NCBI RefSeq assembly: GCF_904849725.1
Contig: NC_058519.1
Location: 359,693,974 to 359,757,973 of the forward strand
Source: Hordeum vulgare subsp. vulgare
Taxonomy: Eukaryota > Streptophyta > Magnoliopsida > Poales > Poaceae
Direction of reading: 5' to 3'
DNA length: 64,000 nucleotides
In this document: positions 1-11,589 of the stretch, piece after piece
How positions within the stretch are numbered: the first letter of the stretch is position 1
Layout of the letters: every line of letters begins with the position of its first letter
Made by a program: the position numbers and the translations under genes
Notes under the pieces: model-generated
Told to the model about the DNA's origin: nothing
Databases searched by the model: none
Seen by the model: the letters and a program-made list of their open reading frames with translations, nothing else

Positions 1-1687
1 AAGGTACCGGTGAAAGGCTATGTAGGAGTACATGGCGGCTGGTTTCATTGGAACCGTCCTTAGGAACTGAGTTCCGTGTATGTAATCCAAGACGAGATAC
101 TACCACATGCTGGGCCCTGAAATATGACCCCGCTCGACTTATTAATCGCTTAGTACTCGGTCTAGGAGTTGCAAGTAGTTTCTGGTGTTTATAGTCATGC
201 TGGAGGCCGTGCATAGCGCTGACCTGAGAGGTGGGCTGTGATGCGGTAGGCAGTGGCACGGTGTACCAAGTGGCACCCAGATGGCGGGCTTGGGAACCCT
301 GCGCACATCGTTTGGGGCCGTGGCGGAAACCTCGGCCGGACTTCCGTGCGGGCTACCCTCAGATAGGCGATAGACCTGGACTTAGTATTAGCGTGGTTAA
401 CGGTCGTGGCCGACTCCCTCGCTGGGCTTCCGCTTGAAGGTTGCCGAGGTGCATGACGTGCACATGGCGATAAGTGGCGATAGCGTGTGTGAAGAAGTAC
501 ACCCCTGCAAGGTTATGATCTATTCGAATAGCCGCGTCCGCAGATATGGACTACTTGGAGACATATGTTGTTCATAGATAACTTCAATGGCTACTCATAA
601 AATTGTCAAGATAAGCGTGAGTGTCGCGGACGGCATTTCCGCATGGAGACGGAATTATTCCACGATAGAGTATTGTTGTGGTGTTAGTGAACTCGTGTGC
701 GAGAAATCAAGTTGTCAAAAATTATTTAAAATGCAAGTTGTCTAGCCACGAGTCAAATGTTGGCTTTCCGCATGAAACCCCACAATTCCTTATTGATACA
801 TTGCATGAGTAGTTAGATATCCTAAAGTCTTGCTGAGTACCTCCGTACTCATGTTCGCTTAATAATTGTTGCGGAGTTTGTTAATGACCCTAACAGAGGG
901 TTTTTCCTAGACATCGACGACGACAAGTAGCTGGTGTCCCAGTTACGATCTGGCCCTAGGTTGGGTCTGTAGTATAGTCAGGCCATGTGCCTTCTAGTTT
1001 CATCTGTCTGTACTCAGACAGTTTAATTACTTCCGCTGGCTTGTAACTTGAATAACTGTTATGATGGGTCGTGAGACCCCTACTGTGTAATATTATCTGT
1101 GTGGCTCTTCCGAGCCTCTTAAATAAAGCTTGTATGTTTATGGTTATGTTGTGATACCATCAATGTATCTATACATATCGGTATTGCATGCGTACGTGTG
1201 TCGTACTTGATATGTATGGGGTTCGATTACCTAGCCGTGGACTTTAGTAGCATTCCTTACATGGAAGTGCCCCTTTGTGATCCAACGAGCCATGGTAGCT
1301 CGCTACTGCTCCGGACACATTGGTTGACCGGCGTGTGTCCTTCTTAGCTGTTGTATCTGTCCCCTTTGGGGAAATGTCACGCGATGTAATGGAGTCCTTG
1401 TAGCTTGCTACGACTCGTATACATTCGCTGGTGACCGACACCTGCTTTGCTGGGTCATGTATGCCTATCCCTGTGCGGAAGTGCCACTTTGGTTTACGAC
1501 TGGACATGTCGATCCGGGTTCTTTGTCATTGGATTGCTAGCGACACAATTGCATACACAGTTCAAAAGGCGCAAACGGTCCCGGCTAAGGTAAGGCTGCA
1601 ACCGTGGGGTTAACCGTGCATGAGACCGCAAAGAGATGCGATGTGTTACAGGCTGGATTCCTATGGCTTAGGATCGGGGTCCCGACA
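1..1687 (+). repeat. LTR fragment C, chromovirus family, 3' part
   Basis: This stretch is the reverse complement of the LTR at 51395-54723. Shared landmarks include the block around TATTCGAATAG (about 525), the segment rich in AAGCGGAAGCC (about 430), and the block near 1526-1580. It ends at 1687 in GGTCCCGACA, the inverse of a canonical TG start, so the LTR reads sense on the plus strand and its right end is intact. The left end lies outside the window. No primer-binding site follows, so it is a 3' LTR or a solo LTR. It abuts decayed internal sequence of element D, which it probably invaded. The short open frames inside it have no protein support. Confidence 0.75.
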
Positions 1688-2932
1688 AAAAGCAAGGTTT
1701 AGCAAAGGGGTACTCATAATTGTGGCAAGTTTTATCATCATTCTTCTTTATAACATAAGTATCATCACAATAATCATCATAGATAGCAGGTATGCAAAAG
1801 TCATAGTAAATTTGATCACTCAAAGTGGGGGGACTAAAAGGATCATCTTCATTAACGAAGCATTCCCAAGCTTGGGACAAACTGTAATTGTAGCAAATAT
1901 ATTCTCAAACATGCCATTCTCATCAAACATAGCATCCCCAAGCCTATGGTTTTTCATATCATAGACATAATCACTCTCATCATTAATAGTATGAATAGCA
2001 CCAAGAGTATAGCAATTATTATCATCCTCCACATTTATTTTTAATTCATTCTCATGAGGCATATCAATAATAGGAGCAACATTATTTGGGAGAGATACCT
2101 CTTTACCTTTACTTTTTCTTCTTTTCTTCTTCTTCACCGCATATGAAGATTTACTTAATTCTTCCAAGCTTCTTTTTGGAGAGGTTGGTTGAATATAAAG
2201 CTGCTCCTCCTTACCTGATTCATCATAAGAAATAATAGGAGGGTATTGGGAAACCTCTTCCCCTTTGTTAGTATTATCTTTACCTTCTATTTGTTTCCTT
2301 GTCTTTAAGTAATTGGTAATGTAGGAAATCTCAATGCAATTCATCGCACAATATAAATAAATTTCTTCTAGATCAAAATCAAGCACTTTCATGATAGCCC
2401 AATGTGGAAGGCGCTTGTTTTATGTATCATGTCTTGATACCCCAAAAGTAGACTAAGTTCATTACGATGCTCGATGGTAGTAAAGTTGTCACAATTTTTG
2501 GACACCACTTGATCATGAAAGAATTTGCATTGGAAATTAAAATGACCTCTTTCATTGCAAAGATCACAAGTAATGCGAAGAAAATAAAATTCTTCAGCAC
2601 AGTAAATATTTGCAAACTCTAGGCACTCCACAGAAATCGACATGCTTATAGGAAACATTTTCATCATGAATGGTGCAATCATCATTGGCATCATGGGTAT
2701 TCAAAGTATTCATACTAACAACATTGCAATCCTGCTCATCATTTACATATTTTATGCCAAGCATTCTATGTAATTCTTCTTCTAGCATTTGAGCACAATT
2801 TTCCTTCCCATCATTTTCACGAAAGACATTGAAAAGATGAAGCACATGAGGCAACCTCAATTCCGTTTTTTTTAATTTTCTTATATAGACTAAACTAGTG
2901 ACAAAACAAGAAACTAAAAGATTCGATTGCAA
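1688..2932 (-). pseudogene. gag-like ORF with CCHC zinc knuckle, element D, broken
   Basis: Three overlapping minus-strand reading frames (2932-2594, 2694-2389, 2392-1820) together give one continuous retrotransposon-like protein, so at least two frameshifts are present. The middle part holds a zinc knuckle of the form C-x2-C-x4-H-x4-C (CDLCNERGHFNFQC), typical of nucleocapsid regions of gag. The C-terminal part is lysine-rich (KKKKRRKSKGK), then acidic and Asn-rich. The frame starts shortly after the primer-binding site of element D, which fits a gag position. The left end is cut at 1687 by LTR C. No protease, reverse transcriptase or integrase of D is visible. The exact family is not certain. 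Confidence 0.6.
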
Positions 2933-2960
2933 GATCTAAAGATATACCTTCAAGCGCTAA

Positions 2961-2980
2961 CGTCCCCGACAACGGCGTTA
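2961..2980 (-). other. primer-binding site, element D
   Basis: On the minus strand this reads TAACGCCGTTGTCGGGGACG. It resembles the TGGCGCCGTTGCCGGGGA primer-binding site recalled for Athila-type elements, with the first bases altered. It lies 10 bases from the LTR end at 2991, the same spacing and linker type (AGCTCTTTTC) as in element H. Confidence 0.65.
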
Positions 2981-2990
2981 GAAAAGAGCT

Positions 2991-4644
2991 TGATGCGTAC
3001 TACGCAACCTTCTCCTTGTAGATGTTGTTGGGCCTCCAAGTGCAGAGGTTTGTAGGACAGTAGAAATTTTCCCTCAAGTGGGTGACCTAAGGTTTATCAA
3101 TCCGCGAGAGGCGTAGGATGAAGATGGTCTCTCTCAAGCAACCCTACAACCAAAAAACAAAGAGTATCTTATGTCCCCAACACACCGAATACAATGGTAA
3201 GTTTTATAGGTGCACTAGTTCGACGAAGAGATGGTGATACAAGTGCAATATGGATGGTAGATATAGGTTTTTGTAATCTGACATTACAAAAACAGCAAGG
3301 TAACTAGTAGTAAAAGTGAGCACGAACAGTATTGCAATGCGTGGAAACAAGGCCTAGGGTTCATACTTTCACTAGTGAAGTTCTCTCAACAATGATAACA
3401 TAATTGGATCATATAACTAGCCCTCAAAATGCAACAAAGAGTCACTCCAAAGTAACTAATAGCGGAGAACAAACGAAGAGATTATTGTCGGGTATGAAAC
3501 CACCACAAAGTTATTCTTTCTGATCGATCTATTCAAGAGTCCGTAGTAAAATAACACGAAGCTATTCTCTCCGTTCAATCTATCCTAGAGTTCGTACTAG
3601 AATAACACCTTAAGACACACATCAACCAAGACCCTAATGTCACCTAGATAATCCATTGTCACCTCAAGTATCCGTGGGCATGATTATACGATATGCATCA
3701 CACAACATCAGAATCATCTATTCAACCAACACATAGAACTTCGAAGAGTGCCCCAAAGTTTCTACCATAGAGTCAAAACGTGTGCCAACCCAGACGCATA
3801 GGTTCCCGATGTCACGAAACCCGCAAGTTGATCACCAAAACATACATCAAGTACTCACATGAATATCCCATTGTCACCACAGATAGACACGTGCAAGACA
3901 TACATCAAGTGTTCTTAAAGACTCAATCTGATAAGATAACTCCAAAGGGAAAACTCAATTCATTACAAGAAGGGAGAGGGGGAAGAACATCATAAGATCC
4001 AACTATAGTAGAAAAGCCCGCGGTACATCGAGATCAGGACATCTCAAGAACACGAGAGAGAGAGATCAAACACATAGCTACTGGTACATACCGCAGCCCC
4101 GAGGGAGAACTACTCCCTCCTCGTCACGGAGATCGCCGGGATGATGAAGATGGCCACCGGAGATGGATTCCCCCTTCGGGAAGCTGCCGGAACGGGCTTC
4201 AGATTGGTTTTTGGTGGCTACAAAGGCTTGCGGTGGCGGTACTCCCGATCTAGGTTTCTTTTTGGGGGTTTCTGTATTTATAGGAATTTTTGGTGGTGGA
4301 ATTACGTTGGTTGGGCTCACGAGGAGGTCCGAAGCCTGCTAGGCCCGGCCTAGGGGCGGGCCTCCTGGGCTTGTGACTCCCTACTGGCTCTTTTAGCCTT
4401 CTTCCAAAGCTTCGGGGGTCTCTTTTGGTCCAAAAAAATCATCGCGAAAGTTTTATTCCATTTGGACTCCGTTTGAAAAAGGGTCAAAAACACGGAAAAA
4501 CAGAAACTGGCACTAGGCACTGAGTTAATTGGTTAGTCCAAAAAAAGATATAAAAATAGCATATTCATGCATATAAAACATCCAAAGTTGACAAGATAAT
4601 AGCATGGAACCATAGAAAATTATAGATACGTTGGAGACGTATCA
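2991..4644 (-). repeat. 5' LTR of element D
   Basis: The minus strand starts TGATACGTCTCCAACG (from 4644) and ends in GCATCA (2991), giving a 1.65 kb LTR. The opening block is the same type as the LTRs at 55929 and 61038. A primer-binding site follows inside. On the right the LTR abuts 4645, which aligns with the interior of the LTR at 9264-10911, so D inserted into the 3' LTR of element E. The candidate duplication is GGCAG (4645-4649), but the partner copy is not in the window. Confidence 0.8.
4271..4284 (-). promoter_or_regulatory. TATA box of D LTR
   Basis: The minus strand reads CCTATAAATACAGA, at the position in the LTR where a U3/R boundary is expected, after a GC-rich stretch. This is judged from sequence only. 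Confidence 0.45.
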
Positions 4645-5291
4645 GGCAGCTCACAAGGACTAACCATTGAAGCACAATATTGGAGAGAAGACCTCACATA
4701 GCTAGTGGTCATAGACCCAAGGTCCAAGGAGGAATACTCACGACACATCTAGGAAGCGTCCATGGCGGTGGACAAGCTACCGGAGGTCAATCCTCCCTCC
4801 GGCAGGGTGCTGGGAAGAGGTCTCCTGACACTCCCGATCTCGGAAGCACTATGGCGGCGGCACGATGGAAAATTCGCGGTTCTGGAAGTTGTGGAAGGGT
4901 TTCCTCTCGGGACTCTAAATATAGGGAAAAGGAGGGCACCGGAGGAGGTGGGTCCACCCAGGTAGCCTCCTGGCGCAGCCTAGGGCCTGGTCGCGCCAGC
5001 AGGTCGCCTGGGCAGCCCCTGGCCCCCCTCTGGCTCATCTTCGGTGATCCGGAAGCTTCTCTTTCGCTGATTTTATATATTTTGTTCATGGAATTTTTCG
5101 GGCTTGAGAAAATTGGGTAAAAGCCCCTGCAAAATAGACATCAGCGAAGAGAAACTGGCAATGGGTGCACTGAGTTAGTAGGTTAGTCCAAATATGTGTA
5201 AAATGATATAGAAGTGTAGCAAAACATATAACAATGTCACCCAAAAGATCATGGAACAAGCAGAAATTATAGATACATTTGGGACGTATCA
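4645..5291 (-). repeat. 3' LTR of element E, truncated by D
   Basis: The minus strand begins TGATACGTCCCAAATGTATC at 5291 and matches the first ~640 bases of the LTR at 9264-10911. It stops at 4645, where the LTR of D begins. It contains a GC-rich block and a short open frame that is not a gene. Confidence 0.8.
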
Positions 5292-5306
5292 AGATCCCCA
5301 AGCTTA
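5292..5306 (-). other. polypurine tract, element E
   Basis: The minus strand reads AAGCTTGGGGATCT directly before the LTR start TGATACG. This identifies 4645-5291 as the 3' LTR and fixes the element's orientation. Confidence 0.7.
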
Positions 5307-8163
5307 ATTTCTTCTCGTCCTCGAATAGATAAAGGATAACACAATAATTTCTGTGGTGACATGCTAACACACATATAAGAACTTCAAAGTAAAGCAAGTG
5401 AGATATGCAATTCAAGTCAAGAGAATAACAAGCAAGAGTCTATATCTAGTATTGAATTTAGCAAAGTAAGAACATAAATGTGCAAGAGCTCTCGTTGTCC
5501 GTGACTCGAATGTCTCCAAATGGTGTTTGCGTCCAAGAAGTGGGAGATGGGTTGAGATCATAAAATATATATTTTTTAGTTGAGAACTCAATCTACTAAA
5601 CTTCACACTTAGTCTCCTTCGGAATCTTATTTTGACTCATCCCCAGACCACTAGCCAGGCACAAGTCAAAATGATCCTCTCCCTTTCGATTTTGAGCACT
5701 CATGCAATGGATGAGCGTAATCAAGATATGTTGGCACTTAGGATGGCAAATATAATAATGATGGGGAAGGAAGACAAAAGGTGTGAAAGGCTCACATCAA
5801 TGAGGACAACCATAGGCGAGAGAAAGCCAAATGATAGATATGATGTGAGGACTAGGGATTGCCATGTAAGAGATGCACATATGAGCTAAGGTAAGCTCTC
5901 CAATGGAACTAGTGGGGGTGCATCCAACTTGTTTGCTCATGAAGACCTAGAGCTCATTTGAGGAGGCTCATCATTGGAATATGCAAACCAAGTTCTACAG
6001 TATAAGGGTCCCCACATAGTTATGCATGAATGATAATCTCTATGTAGTACCAATATAGGAATGGAGTGTGGATATTCAAAATGAATAGTAGTGTTGCCCC
6101 CTTCTCTCTTTTTTTCTTTTTCTTTTTTATTTCGGTGTGGCCTCTTTGTCTCTTTCTTTTTATCTCTCATTTGTCCTCTTTGGGATCTTTTGTTTGTCCT
6201 CTTTGGGATCTTTTCCTCACTTAAGGGCAACACTCTATGTTTTACATGAATAAAAAGAAGATCATCACACTTTATAATAAGTACTCAACATAAAGACAAG
6301 TGAAAACTATCATGATGTATGCAAATGTATACCTCTGCGAGTGTAGCAAGATATGCAATGATACTAGCACGTCATGTAGCAATAATTGGGGTAAGGCCCA
6401 ACTATTATGCGGCTCTATGATCAAGCAAAAGCATGTATGACATGAAGATCAAGTCATGAGATGGTGGATGTTGCATGGCAATGTATCTCGGAAAGGCTAT
6501 GGAAGTGACTTAATAGGTAGGTATGGTGGTTGTTTTGAGGAAAGATATAATAAGTCTTATGTATGACAGAGCGTATCATGTCATGGGTTTGGATGCATCC
6601 GCGGAGTTTGCACCAACTCTCAATGTGAGAAAGGGCAATACACGGTACCGAAGAGGCTAGCAAAATATGGATGCTGGAAGTGCCAACAATCGAATACTCA
6701 CATTAGTCCAAAGAACTCATACACTTATTATCGGTAACTCTCTATCTAGTTAGGAAATTCACAAAGAGACAAGTACCCCGAGGAGGAGTGTTTGGGGGTT
6801 TGATTATTTTTGCGCATCCTCGACTCATGGTAACATGAGGGTACTCTATATATTCCAATCCTCCAGAGGTTAGCGATCAATTTAGTAGCTTGAGTTCACA
6901 ACTAATTTTTTAGTTTTTGAAAAACACACGGATTTCCCAAAATATGACACCTATCACTGATAGGCTCAACCTCTTGGCACCAATAGTCCAAACATTACTC
7001 AAATCAATACCTCAAAACTATTACAAGTTACTACTAAGTTTAAATAGCAACCTCAATTACCTATTCATGCAAGACACACAACTCAGTGCAACGAGCCAAC
7101 TCTCTAAACAAGATAAGCATGATAACTCAAGAGAGTTCCAAAATCAACCTAAATAAAAGCTCTTAAAAATATAAGCATGAAAACTAAGAGCTAAGCATGA
7201 CAGTAGCTATGGAAAGATGAAGAACACACAAAAAAGATAAGCATGAAAACCTATGTTGTGTTCTAGAGTAGAATGGAGCGTGTCTATCTCCCAAACAAGG
7301 TTGGATAGGTTCCGAATTTTTATGAACAGCAAGATAATATAAAACAAACTAAAAATAAAATAGCGGAACGCTCCAAGCATAGCACATAACATATGAAGTA
7401 ATAAAAATATAGCATGGAGATGGACGAACTGATGATTGTTGATAGAGAAGGGGATGCACCGGGGCATCCCCAAGCTTAGACGCTTCAGTCTCCTTGAATA
7501 TTTCTTGGGTTGCATGGGGGAATCCCCAAGCTTGAGCGCTTGACACTCCTGTATCTTCTTTCATCATCTTCCATCGCATACTTGAAAACCCCCTTCATAC
7601 GAAACTCATCATAAGCTTATTAGAGTGGTTAGTACCCTTCATAAAATAATTCATTACCTGCTGGAAATAAATACTTTCTTGAAAATCTACTGCTTCTCAT
7701 GATTGCCAATAGGTTTTTGCAAATAAAAAGCAAGCTTAGGATTCTCAAAACAATGGAAACACAAAACATGGCAGAATCTATGAAAAACACACCAGCAGGT
7801 AGTCAATAATTTATTCGGGGCACTTCTGCAATTCAAATCAAAAAGCTCAGAACATATGTCAGAAAGGCAATTATATAGATCATGCTTTCAAAACAATTCA
7901 AATCAAAAAGATGATCTGGTGATTTTTTATGAATGCTTCCGTCAAGCACACAGAATCTGTTTCTGGACAGCATGTCACAACTTTTGAACTTTCTTGCAAT
8001 CGGAGGCTATAACTTGGCACAAAGCTTAAAAATAAAGATACAATGATGTTGCTACAGTAGTAGCAAGCATCAAGACCACTAAAAAAGAAAGTAAAAACAA
8101 ATTGGGTTGCATCCCAACAAGCGCTCTCTGTTATGCCTTTGAGCTAGGCATAATGCAAGAAGA
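5307..8163 (-). other. 3' noncoding region of element E
   Basis: About 2.9 kb without a believable protein. On the minus strand it contains an A/G-rich low-complexity block (about 6085-6235), the 16-base motif CCACCATACCTACCTA (6514-6529), and two internal copies of a polypurine-like word around GCATCCCCAAGCTT (7464-7477; one-mismatch copy 7520-7533). The same landmarks recur in elements G, H and R, so this is an inherited part of the family rather than random spacer. Confidence 0.6.
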
Positions 8164-9087
8164 TCAAGTGTTGTCAACTCCAAAAGAATAACTTGCCCGA
8201 GTAACGGACTCATAAGGTAACTTAGTCTTCTTTCTAGGGAAGTTTTCCATTACCTTTTTAAGAGGAAATTGGAATTTAATAATTCCCTCTTTCATGTCAA
8301 TGATAGCACCAACGGTGCGGAGAAAAGGACGTCCCCAAATAATTGGACATGAAGGATCACATTCAATGTCTATAATGAGAAAATCAATGGGCACATAATT
8401 ATCATTGACAATAATAAGAACATCATCAATTCTCCCTAAAGGTTTGCTTATGGAAGAATCAACAAGACGAACACAAAAAGAACATGGATCATAAGGTTTC
8501 CAATCAAGCATATCATACATTCTTTTGGGCATAACGAAAGCACTAGCTCCAACATCACACAATGCAAAGAAAGAGATATTATTCAATTTAATTTTGACCA
8601 TAGGATTCCAACCATCTTCTAGTTTTCTAGGAATAGAAGTCTCTAGGTTGAGCTTCTCCTCCCTAGCTTTGATAAGAGCATTGGTAATATGCTCGGTGAA
8701 GGCAATATTGAGTGTACTAGTGTGGGGATCTTTAGCCATTCTTTGCAAAAAGGTGATAAACTCGGAGAGACTACAATTGTCGAAATCAATATTATTGCTA
8801 TTAAGTAAAATTGTAGTGTCATCCTCTATGTTTAATTTTCTCTCTATTATAAGAGTTTGGACGTCTTCCCAAGTTTGGGGACGTTTAGGAGCAACTTCAA
8901 AGCAAAGAGCTTGTGGGTTCCCGACGCAACCATGCCAAGGGCATAATTCTCCATAATGACTAGTATAGTCACATGGTTTACTTGTAAAAAGACCCTTAGT
9001 GGTAACTAGAGCAATAGAAGAGAAGGTATAATCATGGTTGTGGTGACTAGTGGAGTCACCCAACATGGTGTTCTCAGTGGAACCCAT
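8164..9087 (-). CDS. truncated gag-aspartic protease protein of element E
   Basis: A 307-residue open frame read from the ATG at 9087; the open frame also extends upstream into the LTR, but that part is not protein-like. The C-terminal two-thirds is a retroviral-type aspartic protease: active-site motif ALCDVGAS, then the conserved glycine loop in PIIWGRPFLRTVGAIIDMKE. It is about 40 percent or more identical by eye to the C-terminal part of the frame at 56587-58335. Most of gag, including the zinc-knuckle or Asn-rich region, is missing, so the gene was shortened internally. In the family the enzyme matures the Gag polyprotein in virus-like particles. The active site has V where T or S is usual; the homolog in R has L. 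No polymerase domains follow. The frame is intact, so expression is possible in principle. Confidence 0.7.
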   Translation of the reverse strand: MGSTENTMLGDSTSHHNHDYTFSSIALVTTKGLFTSKPCDYTSHYGELCPWHGCVGNPQALCFEVAPKRPQTWEDVQTLIIERKLNIEDDTTILLNSNNIDFDNCSLSEFITFLQRMAKDPHTSTLNIAFTEHITNALIKAREEKLNLETSIPRKLEDGWNPMVKIKLNNISFFALCDVGASAFVMPKRMYDMLDWKPYDPCSFCVRLVDSSISKPLGRIDDVLIIVNDNYVPIDFLIIDIECDPSCPIIWGRPFLRTVGAIIDMKEGIIKFQFPLKKVMENFPRKKTKLPYESVTRASYSFGVDNT

Positions 9088-9231
9088 AGCAGCGGCAACA
9101 AGCAAGACCAAAAAAATAATCTTTTTGTGGTTTTTGGTATAAAACTCTAAAGCAAAAACTAGAAAGCAACCTAACAAGACTAAAAAGCAAAGGTAAAGGA
9201 TAGCGTGCAACTCCCCTATCTTGAAGACTAG

Positions 9232-9251
9232 AGTCCCCGGCAACAGCGCCA
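9232..9251 (-). other. primer-binding site, element E
   Basis: The minus strand reads TGGCGCTGTTGCCGGGGACT, 12 bases after the LTR end. It matches the Athila-type primer-binding site consensus except for one base. Confidence 0.75.
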
Positions 9252-9263
9252 GAAAACATTGCT

Positions 9264-10911
9264 TGATGACGTATATACTTCTTGCTCCTCGTTGGTTACC
9301 CCAAGTGGAAGGTTGAGATGTAGTCAGCAACAAGTTTTCCCTTACACGGAGAGTGTAAGGTTTATCGAACCAGTAGGAGTCCTAGGCTCAACAAGTAGGT
9401 GTCTCCTATCCTGGTCAGCAGAAGACGTGGACCTACACACACAACAAATAACTTTGCTCCCAACGAGTACAAAGACGTTGTTAATCTCTCCGGCCTTGTA
9501 GTTTGCAAAGGATCAAAACACAAGCGGGAAGGTAATAGTGATTACAACAGAAAAGTAAATGAAAGCGGTAAATAGTGAAGGTGTAAACGATGATGGTGAT
9601 ATGGACCGGAGTCACATGATGTTCACTAGTGATGTGTCTCTCCCAAAAGACGATGAACAACTATGCTTGGGTAAACAAATCACAGTTGGGCAATTGACAG
9701 AATTATGAATGCACTGCAATGCTAATTATGCTACTTGATAGTTAGAGGTTCAATAGTAATGGGCAGTACGCCAAGACAAGTAGACCGTTTATTCATCAGC
9801 GTCTACTTACTAATCATCCACCTTGAGATATCTATCTAGAACATCTCTCCGGTATTAAGTTGCGAGCCCCACCCAAAGTGTAAACTCAAAGCAACGGACA
9901 ACCGCATTAACGAACTATGTGTAAGGTAAACAATCCTTGCAACCGTGGTCACAAGCACTGTTGTTTTCTCCGTGGTGGCAACAGCACATCCCCTAGTCTC
10001 ATGTTTCTTCCACTCAAGCTAGACATCGAGGGGCATGAACCCACAATCATGCATAACACTCCCTCTTGGAGTTACAATCTACTACTCGGCCAAAGCAATA
10101 AATAGTAATCGAGAACATTCATGAATCACTAAGGAACAAAATATAAAAGGATAAGCAAATATATAACTCATAACAATCTGAACATAATCTCATAATCCAT
10201 CAAATCCCAACAAACCGAGCATTGCAATACGAAGAGAATTACATAGATGCCTTGATCATGTACGGGGTCTTACAAGGACTAACCATTGAAGCGCAAGATT
10301 GGAGAGAAGACATCACATAGCTACTGGTCATGGAGCCATAGTCAACAGAGGACTACTCACGACACGTCCGGGTAGCCTCCATGGCAGTGGAGAAGCTCCC
10401 GAAGGTCAATCCTCCCTCCGACAGGGTGCCGAAAAGAGGTCTCCTGACGCTCCCGATCTCGGAAGCGCTGCGGTGGCGGAACGATGGAGAAATTCGCGAT
10501 TCTTAAAGTTGTGGAAGGATTTCCTCTCGGGACTCTAAATATAGGCCAAAGGAGGGCACCGTAGGAGATGGGGCCCACCCAGGCGGCCTCCTGGTGCGGC
10601 CATGGGCCTGGCCGCGCCAGCAGGTCGCCTAGGCAGCCCCTGGCCCCCCTCTGGCCCATCTTCGGTGATCCGGAAGCTTCTGTTTTGCTGATTTTTTATA
10701 TATTTTTCCTGGAATTTTTTGGGCTTTGGAAAATTGGGTAAAAGCACCTGTAAAATAGACATCGGCAGAAAGAAACTGGCACTGGGTGCACTGAGTTAGT
10801 AGGTTAGTCGAAATATGTGTAAAATGATATAAAAAAGTACCAAAAAATATAACAAAGTCACCCAAAAGATCATGGAACAAGTAGAAATTATAGATACGTT
10901 TGGGACTATGA
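9264..10911 (-). repeat. 5' LTR of element E
   Basis: About 1.65 kb. The minus strand runs from a degraded start at 10911 (expected GTATCA on the plus strand, found TATGA) to ...GTCATCA at 9264, followed by linker and primer-binding site. It carries a GC-rich block at 10560-10670 and a TATA-like site. It abuts the integrase remnant of G at 10911. Confidence 0.75.
10534..10544 (-). promoter_or_regulatory. TATA-like site in E LTR
   Basis: The minus strand reads CCTATATTTAG just downstream of the GC-rich U3 block. The corresponding copy is present in the truncated 3' LTR near 4914. Confidence 0.4.
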
Positions 10912-11137
10912 ATTATTCACTTATTATTGAACCATTTGATGTTTGGGAATTTGATTATATGGGACTTTTCCTTCCTCTAATGGGTATACACATATTTTGG
11001 TTGTTTTGATTATGTCATTAAATGGGTAGAAGCTATTCCAACCAATAGTGCTAATCATAACACCTCTATTTAAATGTTGAAGGAAGTTATTTTCCCATGT
11101 TTTGGAGTCCCTAGATACTGAATGACTGATGGTGGTT
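10911..11137 (+). pseudogene. integrase core, first part, element G
   Basis: Translating from 10911 gives an integrase catalytic-core start: EPFDVWEFDYMG with the first catalytic Asp, then after a one-base shift a stretch ending in a second catalytic Asp (MTDGG) exactly at the insertion point. Two stops (TAA near 11069, TGA near 11119) and one frameshift show decay. The rest of the domain continues at 24714. The upstream zinc-binding HHCC part is missing because the sequence before 10911 belongs to the LTR of E. Confidence 0.7.
11133..11137. other. target-site duplication TGGTT (left), element H
   Basis: TGGTT directly precedes the LTR start TGACAATCCCC at 11138, and the same TGGTT follows the other end at 24714-24718. 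Removing H and one copy restores the integrase reading across the site. Confidence 0.9.
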
Positions 11138-11283
11138 TGACAATCCCCAAGTGCAAGGAATCATCGTAGCACTTTCGAATGATGGAAGTGGTGAGTATGG
11201 AGTGTCGAACCCACAAGGAGCTAAAGGTGAGATAAAAATTCTCACAAGTCCTATGTGCCACCAATACGACTCGACGTACACTA

Positions 11284-11286
11284 AGT
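11284..11286. other. target-site duplication AGT (left), CACTA element J
   Basis: AGT precedes CACTACTAGGG at 11287, and AGT follows the right terminus at 14229-14231. The undisturbed copy in the other H LTR near 23366 reads CCAAGTGTTTGC, which matches the site with J and one AGT removed. Confidence 0.9.
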
Positions 11287-11309
11287 CACTACTAGGGAAA
11301 ACATTATAC

Positions 11310-11555
11310 ACAGAACATTAGGAGTAGCGCTGGATAAAAGAGGGTGCTACTGCTACATATGAGCAGTGCGCGTCTACTAGAGACATTGTTGCTAAATACT
11401 TAGTAGTAGCGCTGTTTTCAGAAACACGCTACTACTAATATTGCCCCACCGTTTCTGATAAGCTAGATTTAGTAGTAGCGCGGCCCAGATACCGGCGCTA
11501 CTCCTAACAGAATAGTAGTAGCGCGTGTTTCCGACCCGCGCTACTGCTAAGTGGG
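11310..11555. repeat. left subterminal repeats of J
   Basis: Repeated words of the type GTAGTAGCGC, GCTACTACTA and GCGCTACTGCTA in both orientations. A matching set lies at 14070-14215. Such arrays bind the transposase in CACTA elements. Confidence 0.75.
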
Positions 11556-11589
11556 GCGTGCACTTATCGTCTTTGTCGCCCCCGCACGC

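Larger units (their letters stand above)
4645..10911 (-). mobile_element. Element E: non-autonomous Athila-like LTR retrotransposon
   Basis: This is a minus-strand element: 5' LTR 9264-10911, primer-binding site 9232-9251, a protease-containing ORF 9087-8164, a long noncoding stretch, a polypurine tract at 5292-5306, and a 3' LTR of which only 4645-5291 remains. The two LTRs align over the segment after ACAAGGACTAACCATTGAAG (4657 and 10274). The outer part of the 3' LTR was separated by insertion of D. There is no reverse transcriptase or integrase, so it must have depended on another element. Its right end abuts integrase codons of element G, suggesting it inserted there, although the end is degraded (TATGA instead of GTATCA). 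Confidence 0.75.

Noticed and set aside
1244..1613. Short frames on both strands, mirrored near 51443-51625
   Set aside because: They occur in two copies of one LTR and follow LTR homology, not protein conservation.
4680..5120. 146-codon plus-strand frame and its counterpart at 10299-10659
   Set aside because: Both are in GC-rich LTR sequence of element E, antisense to the element.
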